From the NCBI RefSeq assembly GCF_018143015.1, contig NC_054740.1, positions 55,402,583-55,466,582 of the forward strand: a stretch of DNA of 64,000 nt, written 5' to 3'. The notes under the pieces are model-generated. The model was not told the DNA's origin. It saw only the letters and a list, made by a program, of their open reading frames with translations, and searched no databases. Both the position numbers and the translations under genes were made by a program. Shown here piece after piece: positions 34,901 to 46,147 of this stretch; positions within the stretch are counted from its first letter, which is position 1, and the number at the start of each line of letters is the position of its first letter. Origin of the DNA: Lytechinus variegatus (taxonomy: Eukaryota; Echinodermata; Echinoidea; Temnopleuroida; Toxopneustidae).

Positions 34901-37900
34901 TCACCAAATTTTTTCTTCACATTTTAAGAATTCAAAGTTCAAATGTGGACGTAAAAAACCTGCGCAAGACATACTGAAGCCCTAGATACAGGCTAGCATG
35001 ATGAATTTCATGGATTTTTGCTAGCGCGCGGCGATGTTTATTTACACATGAAATATGCATACTACGTCCACTAAAGTACCCAGTCGGTGAATGGGGATGA
35101 CAGTGAAATGTCAGAAATAGTTAAATAAATCCCCAGGCCCATAAACGACGATTATTCCTGTCTATTGAGGAGGGTGCACAAGCGCACCCTTGTCTCCAAA
35201 TAGATGCTTCACTTAAGGCATCAGTGGAGCTTCCACCATTACGAGCGCAATGGCCATCATCCGTGTGTGTAGGAGGAAGACAAAAAAATCAGAAAATCTT
35301 GAAAAACTCCTCCGACACAGAGGATTTATCTAATGTTAGAATACATCTACCTTCTCTGACTGACCTCTCTTACAATACATACTAAGTCACATGTACTATT
35401 TGTGCTGGATCTCTCTGCTGATCTCCGAAGTTAACGGAGGAAGAAGAAGTTAGAAAACAGGAGAAAAGTCAAAGACAAGTTGCTACAATGAGAGTACAAT
35501 AACAATTCAGTAAATAATGTTTTAAATGATTTTTATTGCAATTCCCGATCCGATCCGATTTTCCCCCTTTTTTTTTACATTTTTCCGAACTCCGATTTTG
35601 GACGATTGGGAAAAAAAATCAGATAAGAAAAACCAAAACATAAAAAACAAAAAACATGTGGCAACATGCATTGCAGCAAAGCACTATTCCTGTGAACAAG
35701 CTCCGAGCGAAGTCCTCATGTCGGTCATCAACTTGCGCTGATGATTTGTTTTGATCTTTGACATTAGTGGAAGAGGAGGAGGAGGAAGAAGATGATATGA
35801 TGATTTGTTTTCATCTCCGACGTAAACGGAGGAAGAAGATGATGATGGGTGATGATTTGTTTTGATCTCCGACAAAAGGTGAGGAAGAAAAAAACAAGAT
35901 GATGATTTGTTTTGATCTTAAGCAGAGGCAAATAAAATTTAGTTGAACATGCTGACATATTTTAGACTGGTTTTGAGGAGCTAGCAATTTAGAATTAGCA
36001 ATGATCTCTTGCTCTCCTAGAAGTAGAAGAAATATAAAAGAGGCATCTTCCTGACTCACAAATGTCGCAAATGCAAATAAAATTGAACAGAATAATGACC
36101 GATCAGTGGAACATGTTTTAAAATATTTTGAATTAAGATTGTATTTTTCTCAACCTTACAATTTAAAATAGATATATATTCTTTAGGAATGATCTCTTGC
36201 TGCGACATCTTTAGTTAGAGTTTACAACTGCCTCCCAATCACCACAATGTTGTAGAGAAGGGGAATATAATAAAAAACAAATTCGGATAGCAGGGTGTCT
36301 ATTTCGGTAAGTCATAAGACATCTAAGAGTTTATGATTGCTTCTGCAATCCAACGGTGTTGTAGAGAAGGTGAATATCATCATAAACAACTTCAGATAAT
36401 AGTACGTCTATTTCGGTAGGTCATGCGACCTCTAAGAGTTTACAATTGTCTCTGCAATCACCATGATGTTGTAGAGAAGGTGAATATCATCGTAAACACT
36501 TCAGATAGCAGTGCGTCTGTTTCGGTACGTCATACGACCTCTAAGAGTTTACGATTGTCTCCGCAATCTACACGAAGTTCTAGAGAAGGTGATTATCAAC
36601 CTAAACAACTTTGAATAGCAGTGCGTCCTTTTCGGTAAGTCATGCATCCTCTAAGAGTTTACGATTGTCTCTGCAATCACTGTGATGTTGAAGAGAAGGT
36701 GAAAATCATCGTAAACAACTTCGGATAGTAATGCGCCTTTTTGGGGTAAGCCATGTGACCTCTTAAGAGTTTACGATTAATCACCACAATGTTGTGGAGA
36801 AGGTGAATATCATCGCAAATAACTTCGGATAGCAGTGAGTCTATTGCGGTAAGTCATGCGACCTCTAAGACTTTATAATTGCCTTCGCAATCTTCAAGAT
36901 GTTGTAGAGAAGAGGACTATCGTTGACCCGCGGTAGTGTCGCACGTAGACAGCTGGCAGCCGTCTGTTTCAAGGAGTTTTTTTTTCTCCTCGTACACAGA
37001 TGGCTCGCTATCGTGCAGCCACCATTAGGGGACTTGCAATGCAAAATCCCCCCATCGGGGCTCTTCAATTTTTGTCTTTAATGAATAAAAATTTAGAAAA
37101 TTAACGCGACCAAAATGCAAATTAATATTCTCTCTTGGCATTAATTGCCAAAAAACGTAGAAAAATCAAGTTAAAAGGAACAAAAACAGTGACTTACCTC
37201 GGCTGTCGCGCAAATTCACTTCCCCATGTTATCCGATCTTGTACATATGGCCATTAAGTCCCCTGTACAGATCGCGCTAAAACTTCGGTCTCTGTACTTG
37301 GTGAGTGAAGCCAACGGAGTTCAGCTGAACAACCAACATAACAGAGACCGAAGCTTTTGGTCTATGTCGCACGCTGCATCATCATCTTCTTCTCCTTTCT
37401 CCGGATAATTTTGTCGGAGATCGAACAATTCATCATCTTCTTCCTCCGCTTTTGTCGGAGTTGGAGATCAAAACAAATTCTGTCATCAGTGTAGTTTAGC
37501 TTGCAGCATTTGTCCGCGCCGACCACCCACAAATTTCAATGTATTTTTATTTTTGAATATCTGCCGATCCAATATCCAAACCGATTTTTATTTTAGGAGC
37601 AAAACTTCCGAACCAATCTCAGCTCCGATCCTGTACTTGCTCTAACAACATTATCAGTAAATATTGAAAAAGTTGCTATGGTACTTCATAATCATCATCA
37701 TCTGGAACTGAATAAATATGAGATTTAACTTCAGCGGCCTGTAGGCTGTAGACCTTGATTTGTAATCAAAACTTATGCATCCATACATGACTCATCACAG
37801 TACTATCATTACAAACACAAATATAAATAGGCGGGACACAGAGTCAAACTATACTACTTCATTTCTTACCCTCAAGACATGGTAGCCTTCTGTGCCTCCT

Positions 37901-37932
37901 CCTGGGACTTCCACACTGTTTGCACCTCCCAT
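25940..37932 (-). CDS. GORASP2: GRASP/GORASP Golgi reassembly-stacking protein (8 exons)
   Basis: Exons in transcript order: 37932-37870, 34180-34100, 32758-32555, 30679-30593, 28966-28836, 28651-28492, 27928-27592 and 26346-25940. All have GT-AG borders and phases join without loss, giving about 489 residues. The start MGGANS carries Gly2 for N-myristoylation. The first PDZ-like half (about 15-105) includes [18 protein letters not shown] and [19 protein letters not shown]; the second (about 111-208) begins DVQPNSPA and includes [16 protein letters not shown], then [20 protein letters not shown]. The tail is Pro/Ser/Ala-rich, as in the family's SPR region, and ends in a TAA stop. Known GRASP55/65 proteins sit on the cis/medial Golgi, bind golgins and tether cisternae. 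Invertebrates usually carry one gene, so the 55/65 label is arbitrary. Long introns hold many transposons. Confidence 0.95.
26088..26210 (-). repeat. 27-bp coding minisatellite in the GORASP tail
   Basis: Four full 27-bp units at 26088, 26115, 26142 and 26169, plus a partial one, code repeats of SPAPVSLGA on the minus strand inside the last GORASP exon. Units are in frame and GC-rich compared with the rest of the window. They lie in the disordered Pro/Ser-rich region, where length variation would be tolerated. Confidence 0.85.
27224..27501. mobile_element. GGCCCGTATTCTGAAG MITE (GORASP intron 7)
   Basis: GGCCCGTATTCTGAAG at the left and CTTCAGAATACGGGCC at the right. Sub-terminal GGTTTAACTTAAACTCAGG pairs with a GTCTAAGTTAAACCTGG stretch. 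About 278 bp, non-coding. Confidence 0.88.
29323..30395. mobile_element. GTCTCACCTGCATA-ended element with a tandem array of DR1 sites (GORASP intron 4)
   Basis: Ends GTCTCACCTGCATA and TATGCAGGTGAGAC. The inside is a degenerate tandem array of about 155-190 bp units with ATGATGGTAATTCAACA, CAAAGTTCATTGACC and the perfect direct repeat TGACCTTTGACCT at 29515, 29669, 29831, 29994 and 30186. The right part carries GACGCCGCCGTCGG. Non-coding. Confidence 0.8.
31054..31266. repeat. Inverted repeat of about 43 bp with a 127-bp loop (GORASP intron 3)
   Basis: Left arm 31054-31096 (GATGACGTCAGTTGCCATGG) and right arm about 31224-31266 (CCATGGCAACTGACGTCA). A foldback MITE or a snap-back duplication. 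The arms contain TGACGTCA, a CRE-type palindrome, near their outer edges. Confidence 0.75.
31421..31744 (-). mobile_element. tRNA-derived SINE, minus strand, with a triplicated 22-bp unit (GORASP intron 3)
   Basis: On the minus strand the head reads GCGCTGTGGCCCAGTGGATT and the B box GTGGGTTCAAATCCC. The body has CAACCCAGGTGAGGTGAATG and the tail TGCGCTATACAAGAAATG. At 31541-31606 a 22-bp unit (AGGAATAAATTCCTGCC core) is present three times. Confidence 0.88.
32416..32548. repeat. (GAT)n microsatellite next to the GORASP exon 3 donor
   Basis: Imperfect ATG/GAT triplets with ATGATCATG palindromic steps. It begins a few bases inside intron 3, just after the minus-strand GTAAGTTC donor. Confidence 0.92.
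33072..33320. mobile_element. 'GTCTTACAAAGA' MITE copy d (GORASP intron 2)
   Basis: GGGGCCCGTCTTACAAAGAC to ACTCTTTGTAAGACAAGGCC, arms with TCCGATCAATCGCAAC and its partner. Confidence 0.85.
33341..33529. mobile_element. Related TTTTACAAAGATTTAA palindromic MITE (GORASP intron 2)
   Basis: GGGTTGTTTTACAAAGATTT to ACTCTTTGTGAAATACCCCCC, with ATGTCACTTAATTT and AAGTCATACTTAACT inside the arms. It directly abuts copy e. Confidence 0.65.
33530..33809. mobile_element. 'GTCTTACAAAGAG' MITE copy e (GORASP intron 2)
   Basis: GGGCTCCGTCTTACAAAGAG to ACTCTTTGTAAGACGGGGCC. About 280 bp, non-coding. Confidence 0.87.
35690..36936. repeat. Composite array: GATGATTTGTTTTGATC motifs, then a 110-bp tandem array (GORASP intron 1)
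   Basis: 35740-35930 repeats GATGATTTGTTTTGATCTCC with GGAGGAAGAAGATGATG. The same words in inverse occur at 37395-37490. From about 36208 to 36905 there are seven units of 103-112 bp, each with CTAAGAGTTTACGATTGTCT, GTTGTAGAGAAGGTGAATA and GCAGTGCGTCTATTTCGGTA. Not coding; the unit spacing is nearly constant. Confidence 0.85.
36946..37364 (-). mobile_element. Mutator-like non-autonomous element with 9-bp target duplication, copy L
   Basis: Ends TAGACAGCTGGC and GCTTTTGGTCTA, flanked by the perfect 9-bp duplication TGTCGCACG (36937-36945 and 37365-37373). The inverse copy is at 49185-49623. It carries hairpins at both ends and an internal donor-like AGGTAAGTCACTG on the minus strand. It is inserted at the edge of the array at 35690-36936. 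Confidence 0.85.
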
Positions 37933-38998
37933 CCTTAATGATTCGAATTTGATTTTACTAGAATTTCGTTACAGATCAACTGAATATTCGTCGATTCAAC
38001 ACATTTCCTTGTAAAAGAAAGATGTTTTTCGTTGAAATGCCGCTGCGGATGGAAATCTTCTCCCGGCAAAATTTACGTGGCAATCAAATCAGCAATGCAA
38101 CATGGGACGGTTATATGGCAAGCCTATACGTCCATAATTTAAACCACTGATATGCATTCTAAACTTCATTCACCCCCCCCCCCAAACTCAAAATTGAAAT
38201 ATTGATCTTAATTTCACAGACGAGATCATACTCTGAGTCAAGTTAACTCTAACACTGAAAAATTCGAAAACTTAAAATTAATTAGCATTATCATTATCCC
38301 CTATATTATCACTGTAAATAATGTGACTGATAATTTATAGAGCGCACTGCGCCATAATTATTTGAAGTTGTTTTCCTTTGGTTTTTCACCGTGTATGGTA
38401 ACAGTTGGAAAGAAACTTATAGTTAATAAATTCGAAATATCATCTTCATGATGATTGAACTAGCTCATTAATGTAAAAGGATATAGGGATCGAATAGTGT
38501 CTGATTATATCTGCAAAATTGAAAATAGCAAATAAATGAACAATAATCACGAATGTAGAGTGATGTATTGAATTATGTGAAAGATTATATCTAATGCACA
38601 TTATAATGAAAAGAAACTTTGAAATAGTAATTTATGGAATTTACTTTTAAAAGGGACATAACGACATTTTCCCAGTTTCAAGTAGAATGATGTTACATTC
38701 CGCGTGTTGGACACAGATGAGATAAAAGAGAAAAAGAGGTAGTGCATTGCAGTTCCAACAAAGTTTATTTCCAAGTATTCTCCAAATGTTCGACGCAAAC
38801 CTCACGTCTTTGCCATATATATATATAATATTTGGGATCCCAAAATATGTCTTTATTTAAATGAATAGTTATTGAAAGAAAAAATTTACCTGGGTCAATA
38901 CTACGTACTCCATTAATAATAGATGAATATGGGTTTTTGTAATTATGGGCATTTGGCTTGCCATAGATTGTTAAGCTGGTACGCGATGATGAAGCTTC
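37933..38998. other. Upstream region of GORASP
   Basis: The first 170 bp should hold the 5' UTR and promoter on the minus strand; no TATA box is evident. The remainder is AT-rich with no gene or known repeat recognised. Confidence 0.35.
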
Positions 38999-39019
38999 GA
39001 ATGATTATGCCCATCCCCC

Positions 39020-39436
39020 TTTCGGAAAATTGCCCATTCGTCTACTACCCGGCTACTACCAACTCGTCCACTCACCATAATGGTCTACTGTCATTTAGTC
39101 TAATGCCATTCCGTCCATCAACATTTCGTCTAACAACCATCTGGTCCACTAACCATTTGGTCGATCCAATCATCATTTCTGTCGATGACCATTTTGTCTC
39201 ATAACCAGTCCGTATAGGTCTAATATAATATCCATTTCATTTTCATTCATTTTGCACAATTTTCCAGACCAAATGGTATATGGACTAAATGGCTATTGGA
39301 CCAACTGGTTACTAGATGGAATGGCATTAGACTAAATTAAAATAGGCCATGTGGTGATCGATGTGGACGAACTGATGGTAGACCAAATGAGAGTAGTGAG
39401 TTGGCAATTGGACGAATTGGCATTAGACGGATTGAA
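39020..39436. repeat. Foldback field of 'ATTTGGTCYAATGCCATT'-like words
   Basis: The left half strings together TGGTCTACTGTCATTTAG, TCTAATGCCATTCCGTCC and similar 15-20 bp words. The right half has their inverses (GGAATGGCATTAGACTAA, GGTAGACCAAATGAGAG). Both halves are degenerate tandem strings, making a large imperfect hairpin. Confidence 0.75.
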
Positions 39437-39934
39437 AATACCCCCCCCCCCCCTTTCGAGGTCTTGTGTACTCGCTGAATCGCGTATATAGCCGTTTTAG
39501 ATGTCAAACAAAACATTTGAATTAACATGCTATTATTAATCATACTACTTCTACCGGGGAACTAATAAATATGATCACATATATGATGGTAATATTTTTT
39601 TCCGCCGTCAATTCGGCCATGAGTTGAAAAAAGGAGTTCACGATAAGACATATTGATACTGCACCAAAAAAAGGAACTTATAATCCAGGAACATCGATGT
39701 GCAGCTATGGTTTACCAAATTAAATGTTGATATAGCAGGAAACGGAACATCCTAAGGATTTCTTTCTTCTTTTTTTTTTTGATAAGATGTGTATCTCAAA
39801 TAAACAAATAAAACGAGCGCGAAAAGCAAGATTATATTTTTATACACTGACCTGAAATTGAAATGAACATTTTCAGTACTGTTTGGTTTATAGGAATTAA
39901 TGAAAATTGGGGTAGATTTATTATTTACGTTCAA

Positions 39935-42900
39935 CATTTTTTTTTAAATATAATCAAAGTAACAATACATATTCTATATAATAGATAAATACAGACAAAT
40001 CAATGAAATTTCGTAACAAATGTTGAATATAAATTAAACAAAACTACAATTTGTTGCAGTAATTTTATCGATGAAAAGAAACAAGAAATGAACGGAGGGA
40101 CTTGCCAAGAAAAGCAAAAGCTTGTAGAGAGGGCAAGCCCCTAAACTTAGTTTCAATACTAATTATAAACAAACTAAATACAACTATATACATAAATCGA
40201 GACGGACACAGAAGACAAACTTAAAACAAGTAATCCACAAATATCAAAATAAAACGAAAATAAGCGACAAAAAAAATACAGTGGTAACACAAAAAAAAGT
40301 ACTTACAAAAATATATTAGGGAGGGAAAAGTGGCAAAGGAAAGAAAGAGGGAGATACGGGAGGTGCAAATAAAAAGTGCAAATGAAAAGAGGAACATGGC
40401 AGGGTGCACAGGTCGTAATGTATTGTATCATGTTGAAGTGTTGTTGTTTTTTTTATAAGTAAAGCTTGACAAATTATTGGTAGTTAAAAGTTCAGTTATT
40501 ATGTAGTTTTAGTTTAGGTTATGTGTTAGTTTGAGTGGTTGGTGTGGAGTATTGACAAATGAGCATCTTTTTATGTTTGCGTTTAAAAATATTAAGGTTT
40601 GTAGATTCTTTAAAGTCGTTGGGCAGGGATACACAGGTCCCCCCAAAAAAGAGTTTTTCGCTATAATAGTACGGGTAGGGGGTAGATGATAACAGTTACG
40701 TTGTCTCGTTGGGTAATCGTGTATAGAGGAGTTTTTACAGAACATATTTGAAAAAAATTGTTGGGAGATCACCTTTGTTTAGTTTATACATAAATTGGGC
40801 GAGTTGGAAAAGATATAAATCGCTCACTTTAAGAATATTACTTTGGAAGAATAGTATATCTGTGTGTGATCTGAATTGGGTTTGAAAAATTATTCTAAGA
40901 GCCTTCTTCTGCAGCATTTTTTTTAAATTGTGTTTGAAAAGCACAACCCAATGCCAAAATGCCATGATTAATGTATGGTAATATTAATGTATGATACAAT
41001 GTAAGTAAAGTGTGAGATGGGAGAAAATATTTGAGTTTGTTGATAATTCCGATGTTTCTTGAAATTGTTTTGCATATATTATTGATGTGTGGTTTTCATG
41101 ATAGCTTATTATAAATAGTAACCCCCCAAAACTGGTCTCTGAAACATTTTCAAGAACAGTATTATCAAAAATTATGTTATCAGGTATTGTATTTATTCTG
41201 TTACTACAGGGGCGGATCCAGCCTTCGCCAATAGGGGGGCCCAGAATTTTTTTTTCAGCCATATTTTCCCCGATCGGCCACTCGAATATGATATCTGCCG
41301 GGATTTTGGGTTTCTTTAAAGGGGTAGTCCTATTAGTCACTTCTTTGCTTTATTCTTATGAATAAACATAAATATATAATACCATAATCATTATTTATAT
41401 AATGCGAGCGCGAAGCGCGAGCTATTTTTTTTGGGGAATCTTATGTACTTTTTTCAAAAAGTTTTTTTAACATTCTGGGCAATCCTGAAAAAAGATAAGT
41501 ATGCAAGTGAATAATTATTACGAACGTGAAGCGCGAGCAGAAATGAACTGATGGAAAAGGTACTGTTAAGGACTTGCTTGCAGTTAGCCATGAAGATGTT
41601 ACATATTTTAAATAATCAAATAATGCGAGCGCGAAGCGCGAGCTGAAATTTTTTGACATGTTTACCTAAGGAATGGAAATTCTAAGCACTTTTGTAACTT
41701 AACATAATAGGTATATAACTAAACGATTGGTGCGAGCGCGAAGCGTGAGCAAAAAATTTTGTGATTAGACCTACTGAACGAGACACACTCTTAAGGTTTT
41801 TGTAAATCATGAAAAGGATGAGGAAGTGGGGATCTTCCTTACATTAATAATGCGAGCGCAGAGCGCGAGCGGAAAATTTTTATATACGTTTTGAGCTGAT
41901 CGAAAACGTATTTGTTATGGACTGCTTGAACTTAGCCATGAAGACGTTACATTTTATTTCAACATTCAAATATTGCGAGCGCGAAGCGCGAGCTGAAAAT
42001 TTTTGACATTTCTACCTGAATAATGGAAATTTTAAGCACTTTTTGTAATCGTGGAAACGATAAGACAAAAACTGAACATTATTGATGCGAGCGCGAACCG
42101 CGAGCGGAAAAATTCTGGACACTCTATTCATGTTTTGTAAATCATGAAAAGGTTAAGCTATTCGAAATTTTCACACATTAATAATGCGAGCACAAAGCGC
42201 GAGCAGACGATTTTTTTATATTAATATCTGAAACTGGATAATTATTTGAATGGAGAACAAGCTGCGCAGGTCTGAATAAACGTGTGTTTGAGATATTCGA
42301 CCTAGAATTTGGGTACTCTAAATACCTTTTTTTACCATGAAAATCAATAAAGCGAGCGCAAAGCGCGAGCTAAAAATATATGATATTCAGATCTGAAAAG
42401 GGGTCACTTTAAGCTCTGTATTGCAAGCACTTTGTGGAAAAATTGTGAGGTGAAAAAGGATAACAGTTAAAACAGAGCTGATATTTTCAATTATTGTTGC
42501 TTTGAGTTTGACATAGGACCGGATATTCTATAAGGACATTATGTCATCATAAGAAAATGATGACTATCTTCATATTTCTCTTCCTAAGCATGAGAGCGCA
42601 AAATCTATTAATATTATGGCCTAAAAACTGGACATTTAAAGCACTTTTGTAATTATGCATAAGATGCATGAGTTTAAAATCTATCAATGCGAGCGCAAAT
42701 CGCGAGCAGAAATTTATGATTGTCATCAAATGGTGATTTTAAGTAGTTTGTTTTAGAATTAATATTGAGATATACATAACTCACTAATCAAAATGCAAGC
42801 GTGCAGCGCTAGCTGATACGTTTTGACAATCTGACCTAAATAGGGATATTTTGAGAACTTCATGGAATACAGGAAAATAATAGGTAACTGACAAATTAAA

Positions 42901-44200
42901 TTTTGTGAGCGCGCAGCGCAAGCAGAAATTGGTAATATTCAGACCATAAAACAGAAATGTTTACACTTTTAAAAATCAATTTGTAAATAAAACAAAATAA
43001 TGAAAGTTCAATTTCCCAGCTGAAATATGTTTTGTATATTGACTTCAGAATTTGATATTTTAAGGTCCATATTGAGCAAGATATCACCTAAAAGGCAATG
43101 CGAGCGCAAAGCGCGAGCGAAAATTTTATATCCCGACATGAAAGATTAAAAAAATAATTTCCAAGTCTTCCCCTTATCTTATTTTATTCACTCATCTTCC
43201 TCCTCTTATGCTTGCCTTCCTTCTTTTCTCCTCTCTTTTCCCTTTTTCTTTTTTCCTTTCTTTTCCCCTTTTTTTCTTTTTTTTTTGCTCCGCCAATAGG
43301 GGGGCCCGGGCCCCTCGGGCCCCCCCCTGGATCCGCCTATGTATTTATTCTGTTACTAAAAAGCATAGAATTCGTCTTTTGTAAGTTAAGTGATAGTTTA
43401 TTCGCCTTAATCCAGTCAGTGACATGTATGAGTTCTGAGTTTACAATTCTTACAAGTTGGTTTACGTTATCATGAGAACAGAAAATGTTCGAATCATCAG
43501 CAAACAATACAAATGTTAGTAAATTTGAACCTTTTTAATGTCATTAATATATGTAACAAAAAGAAGAGGACCAAGTAAACTACCCTGTGGTACTCCACAT
43601 GTAATAGGAAGAGTAGAAGAAACAACGTTGTTGACTGACACAAACTGAGACCTGTCTATTAGGTAGCTCTTGAACCACTCCAAGGCATTCCCCTTGATAC
43701 CATAAAAAGAAAGTTTATGAAGAAGTATTTCGTGGTTAATGGTATCGAAGGCCTTGGAGAAGTCCAGGAAGATACCAACAGTATGACAACCTTTATCTTA
43801 TCTGTCCATAGCAAGAAGTAATTTTATTAATAAAAGTCAAAATTGCATGCGAGGTGCTATGATTTTCACGGAAACCAAATTGCGAGTTCGAAAAAGTATT
43901 GTATTTATTAAAGAACGTAGTTGTACGAGTATGTATAAGTTTTTCGAGAATTTTAGATAACGAAGTGATCAATGAAATAGGACGGTAATTAGAAACAAGT
44001 TGATTATCACCTTTTTTGTAAAGGGGATGACTTTGGCTATTTTCATTAGGTTAGGTACCTTCCCTGTGTTCATAGAAACATTAAATATGTGGACCAGAGG
44101 ATCGACGATAGTTAAAATAATTTTCTTAAGTAGGAAGTTCAGGGTACATATATATTTTCATGAAGAGCGATAAAATCATTTTCATTTAGACCTGATGATA
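39935..44200 (-). mobile_element. LINE retrotransposon (CR1/L2/Jockey-like), 5'-truncated, split by another element
   Basis: Minus-strand reverse transcriptase blocks are recognisable: NYRPISL (near 43990), [20 protein letters not shown] (about 43735-43790), [11 protein letters not shown] (about 43567-43600) and FADDSN (about 43495). Downstream of the insertion at 41207-43341 the C-terminal region appears: LQKKALRII with HTD..FF..NILKVSDLY (40735-40965), then HDYPTRQRN. A 3' region of about 0.6 kb contains GGGCTTGCCCTCTCTACAAG. Several breaks mean it cannot be active. The clade is not fixed by eye; the tail motif fits CR1/L2-type elements. Confidence 0.88.
41207..43341. mobile_element. 2.1-kb GCGAGC-array element inserted in the LINE
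   Basis: Ends CAGGGGCGGATCCAG and CTGGATCCGCCTATG. It is flanked by TATTTATTCTGTTACTA on both sides (41190-41206 and 43342-43358; one more matching G makes 18 bp). Inside, about 14 motifs close to GCGAGCGCGAAGCGCGAGC recur every 105-130 bp in one orientation, usually followed by a (T)GAAATTTTT stretch. A pyrimidine tract (43200-43290) and G/C runs precede the right end. No transposase frame. Confidence 0.88.
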
Positions 44201-44785
44201 AGGAGAAAGCACTTTTGGTAAAAAAAAAAAAAGGAGACATGTTTACTTCGATCTATCCTTTCAATTTCCCTTCTTTGCTATAATTTTGTTTTTTATTGAC
44301 AAAATCATGAACAAAGACTAGGTAGCTATTGAGGGCGTAAATATTCATATCTGAATGACACGCGCCTCAAAACCCAAGATAACAACAACAGCTTAATTTT
44401 TTTTACCATCGCTCCTTGATTCATAATTACTTTTTAAGGGGTGGGGCGACTAGAATTATTTTACCTTTCACGCTAGTACTCTCGATCTGCATATTAATTT
44501 ATTTTCTTCTCCCTCTAGTTTTAGCCCAGGAACTTAAGTTTCAGGCCTTCAGGCCTTATTATCAACAAATTCCGCGCACTCATTGGGCTTACTAGATTAA
44601 TAAATAAGATAATAACATTTTCATGAATTACTTATTCCTAATAACTGAATTGTCTCCCCTTCAGAATGGAATATTGACAAGTTTCATATCGCGCTCAGGA
44701 ATATAGGAATAGGAAGATAGCCATCATTTTCATATAATGACACAAAGTCCTTAATGTCTCGGTCCTGGGTCAAAATGATATTAAA
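44201..44785. other. Spacer, no gene recognised
   Basis: AT-rich sequence between the LINE and the next array element. No terminus or coding pattern seen. Confidence 0.35.
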
Positions 44786-45743
44786 ACAAATATCAGCTCA
44801 CGCTTCGCGCTCACATCATTCATCACGTGCGATTCACATCCACTTCACAATTTTCCTACACAGTGCTTGAAATAGGGCTTAAATTGACCACTTTTTTAGA
44901 TTGGAATATAAAATATTTTCAAATCGCGCTTCGCGCTCGCATTATTGATTTGAAAAGTTTTTTTTAATGTATCCAGAGTGCTAAGATTGCTAACATGCAC
45001 GCATATTTTTTGAGATATGCAGCTTGTTCTTTACTTATAACGTGCTTTAATTATCCAGTTTCAGATGAGAATTTTTCTGCTCACGCTACGCACTCGCATT
45101 ATTAATGTGGGAAGATACCCAATTACCCATCCCTTTCTTGATTCACTAAACATGAATAAAGTGTCCCGTTTTGAAGTATGAAATCTCATTTTTTTTCGCT
45201 CGCGCTTCGCGCTCGCATCAATTGTTTGTTTAGTTACAGACGTATACCTACCCATTCATGATTACAAAAAGTGCTTAGAATGGCAATTTTTTAGGTCGGA
45301 ATGTAAAAAAAAAGTCACTCGCGCTTCCCGCTCCCATTATTTAATTGCTGAAAGATCGTCTTCTTGGCTATGTAAACCCTCCTGAACATGTCTGGGTTTA
45401 GTTTTAAAATTTATGCTCGTGCTTCACTCTCACAGTGATTATCCAGTTACATTTCCCAGAATATTCGATTTCCAGGACCAAATACATTAAATTTCTTTTT
45501 TTAAGATATAGCTCGCGCTTCGCGCTCGCACTATTTAAATAAGGCTTATATGGGATTATCGCATATATGTAGTTTTATATGAATAAAGCTAAAAAGTACA
45601 GACTACCCCCCTTCAGAGAAATAAATTTAAAAAAAATCTCTCAGCTCTGAGCGGCGGATCGGGGGGGGGGGGGGGGCCGGGAATAGGTGAAAAAAAAATC
45701 GCCCCCCCCCCCCATCGGCGAAGGCTGGGTCCGACCCTGGGGT
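44786..45743 (-). mobile_element. GCGAGC-array element, minus orientation, one end lost
   Basis: On the minus strand it starts CAGGGTCGGACCCAGCCTTC, followed by GCCGATGGGGG, a GTAGTC..TTTATTCATA stretch and then the array, the same order as in 41207-43341. Seven motifs are seen near 44794, 44923, 45078, 45200, 45318, 45414 and 45512. The other terminus was not found. A G-run of about 18 lies at 45661. Confidence 0.8.
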
Positions 45744-46147
45744 AGCGATTCTGGTCAACTTTGGCTCGATTCTTACCACAATTCGGGTGGAATTCGGTTT
45801 CATTGGGGCTAGTTAAAATTGATTCGGGACCATTCTTGGTGAGTCTGCACTGAATCAGGACCTAGATGTTCGGGACCCATTCGTCTCTATTCGGAGAGCT
45901 CAGAGACGAATAAGTTCCAAATCTACCGAATCACTTACGCCATATTTGGGCAGATTCAGTCCGAATTCATTCTGGAGAATTTGATTTTGGTGTAACCCTG
46001 GCTTTAAGCTTTATATTCTAAGCCCCGGCGGCGCACTTGCGATTCGTTGCCATCTACGAATGTCAAAGAAATAATGAAATAACATTCAATATGGACATTC
46101 CAATTACTATAATTTATCTCAGTGATCAGAGTTCAGAATAGTGGTAA

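Noticed and set aside
36208-36905. Regular array considered as CRISPR
   Set aside because: Whole 110-bp units are tandem copies with no unique spacers, in an animal intron.
43212-43475. Phe/Pro/Ser-rich open frame
   Set aside because: Translation of the pyrimidine tract and G/C runs at the right end of the array element.
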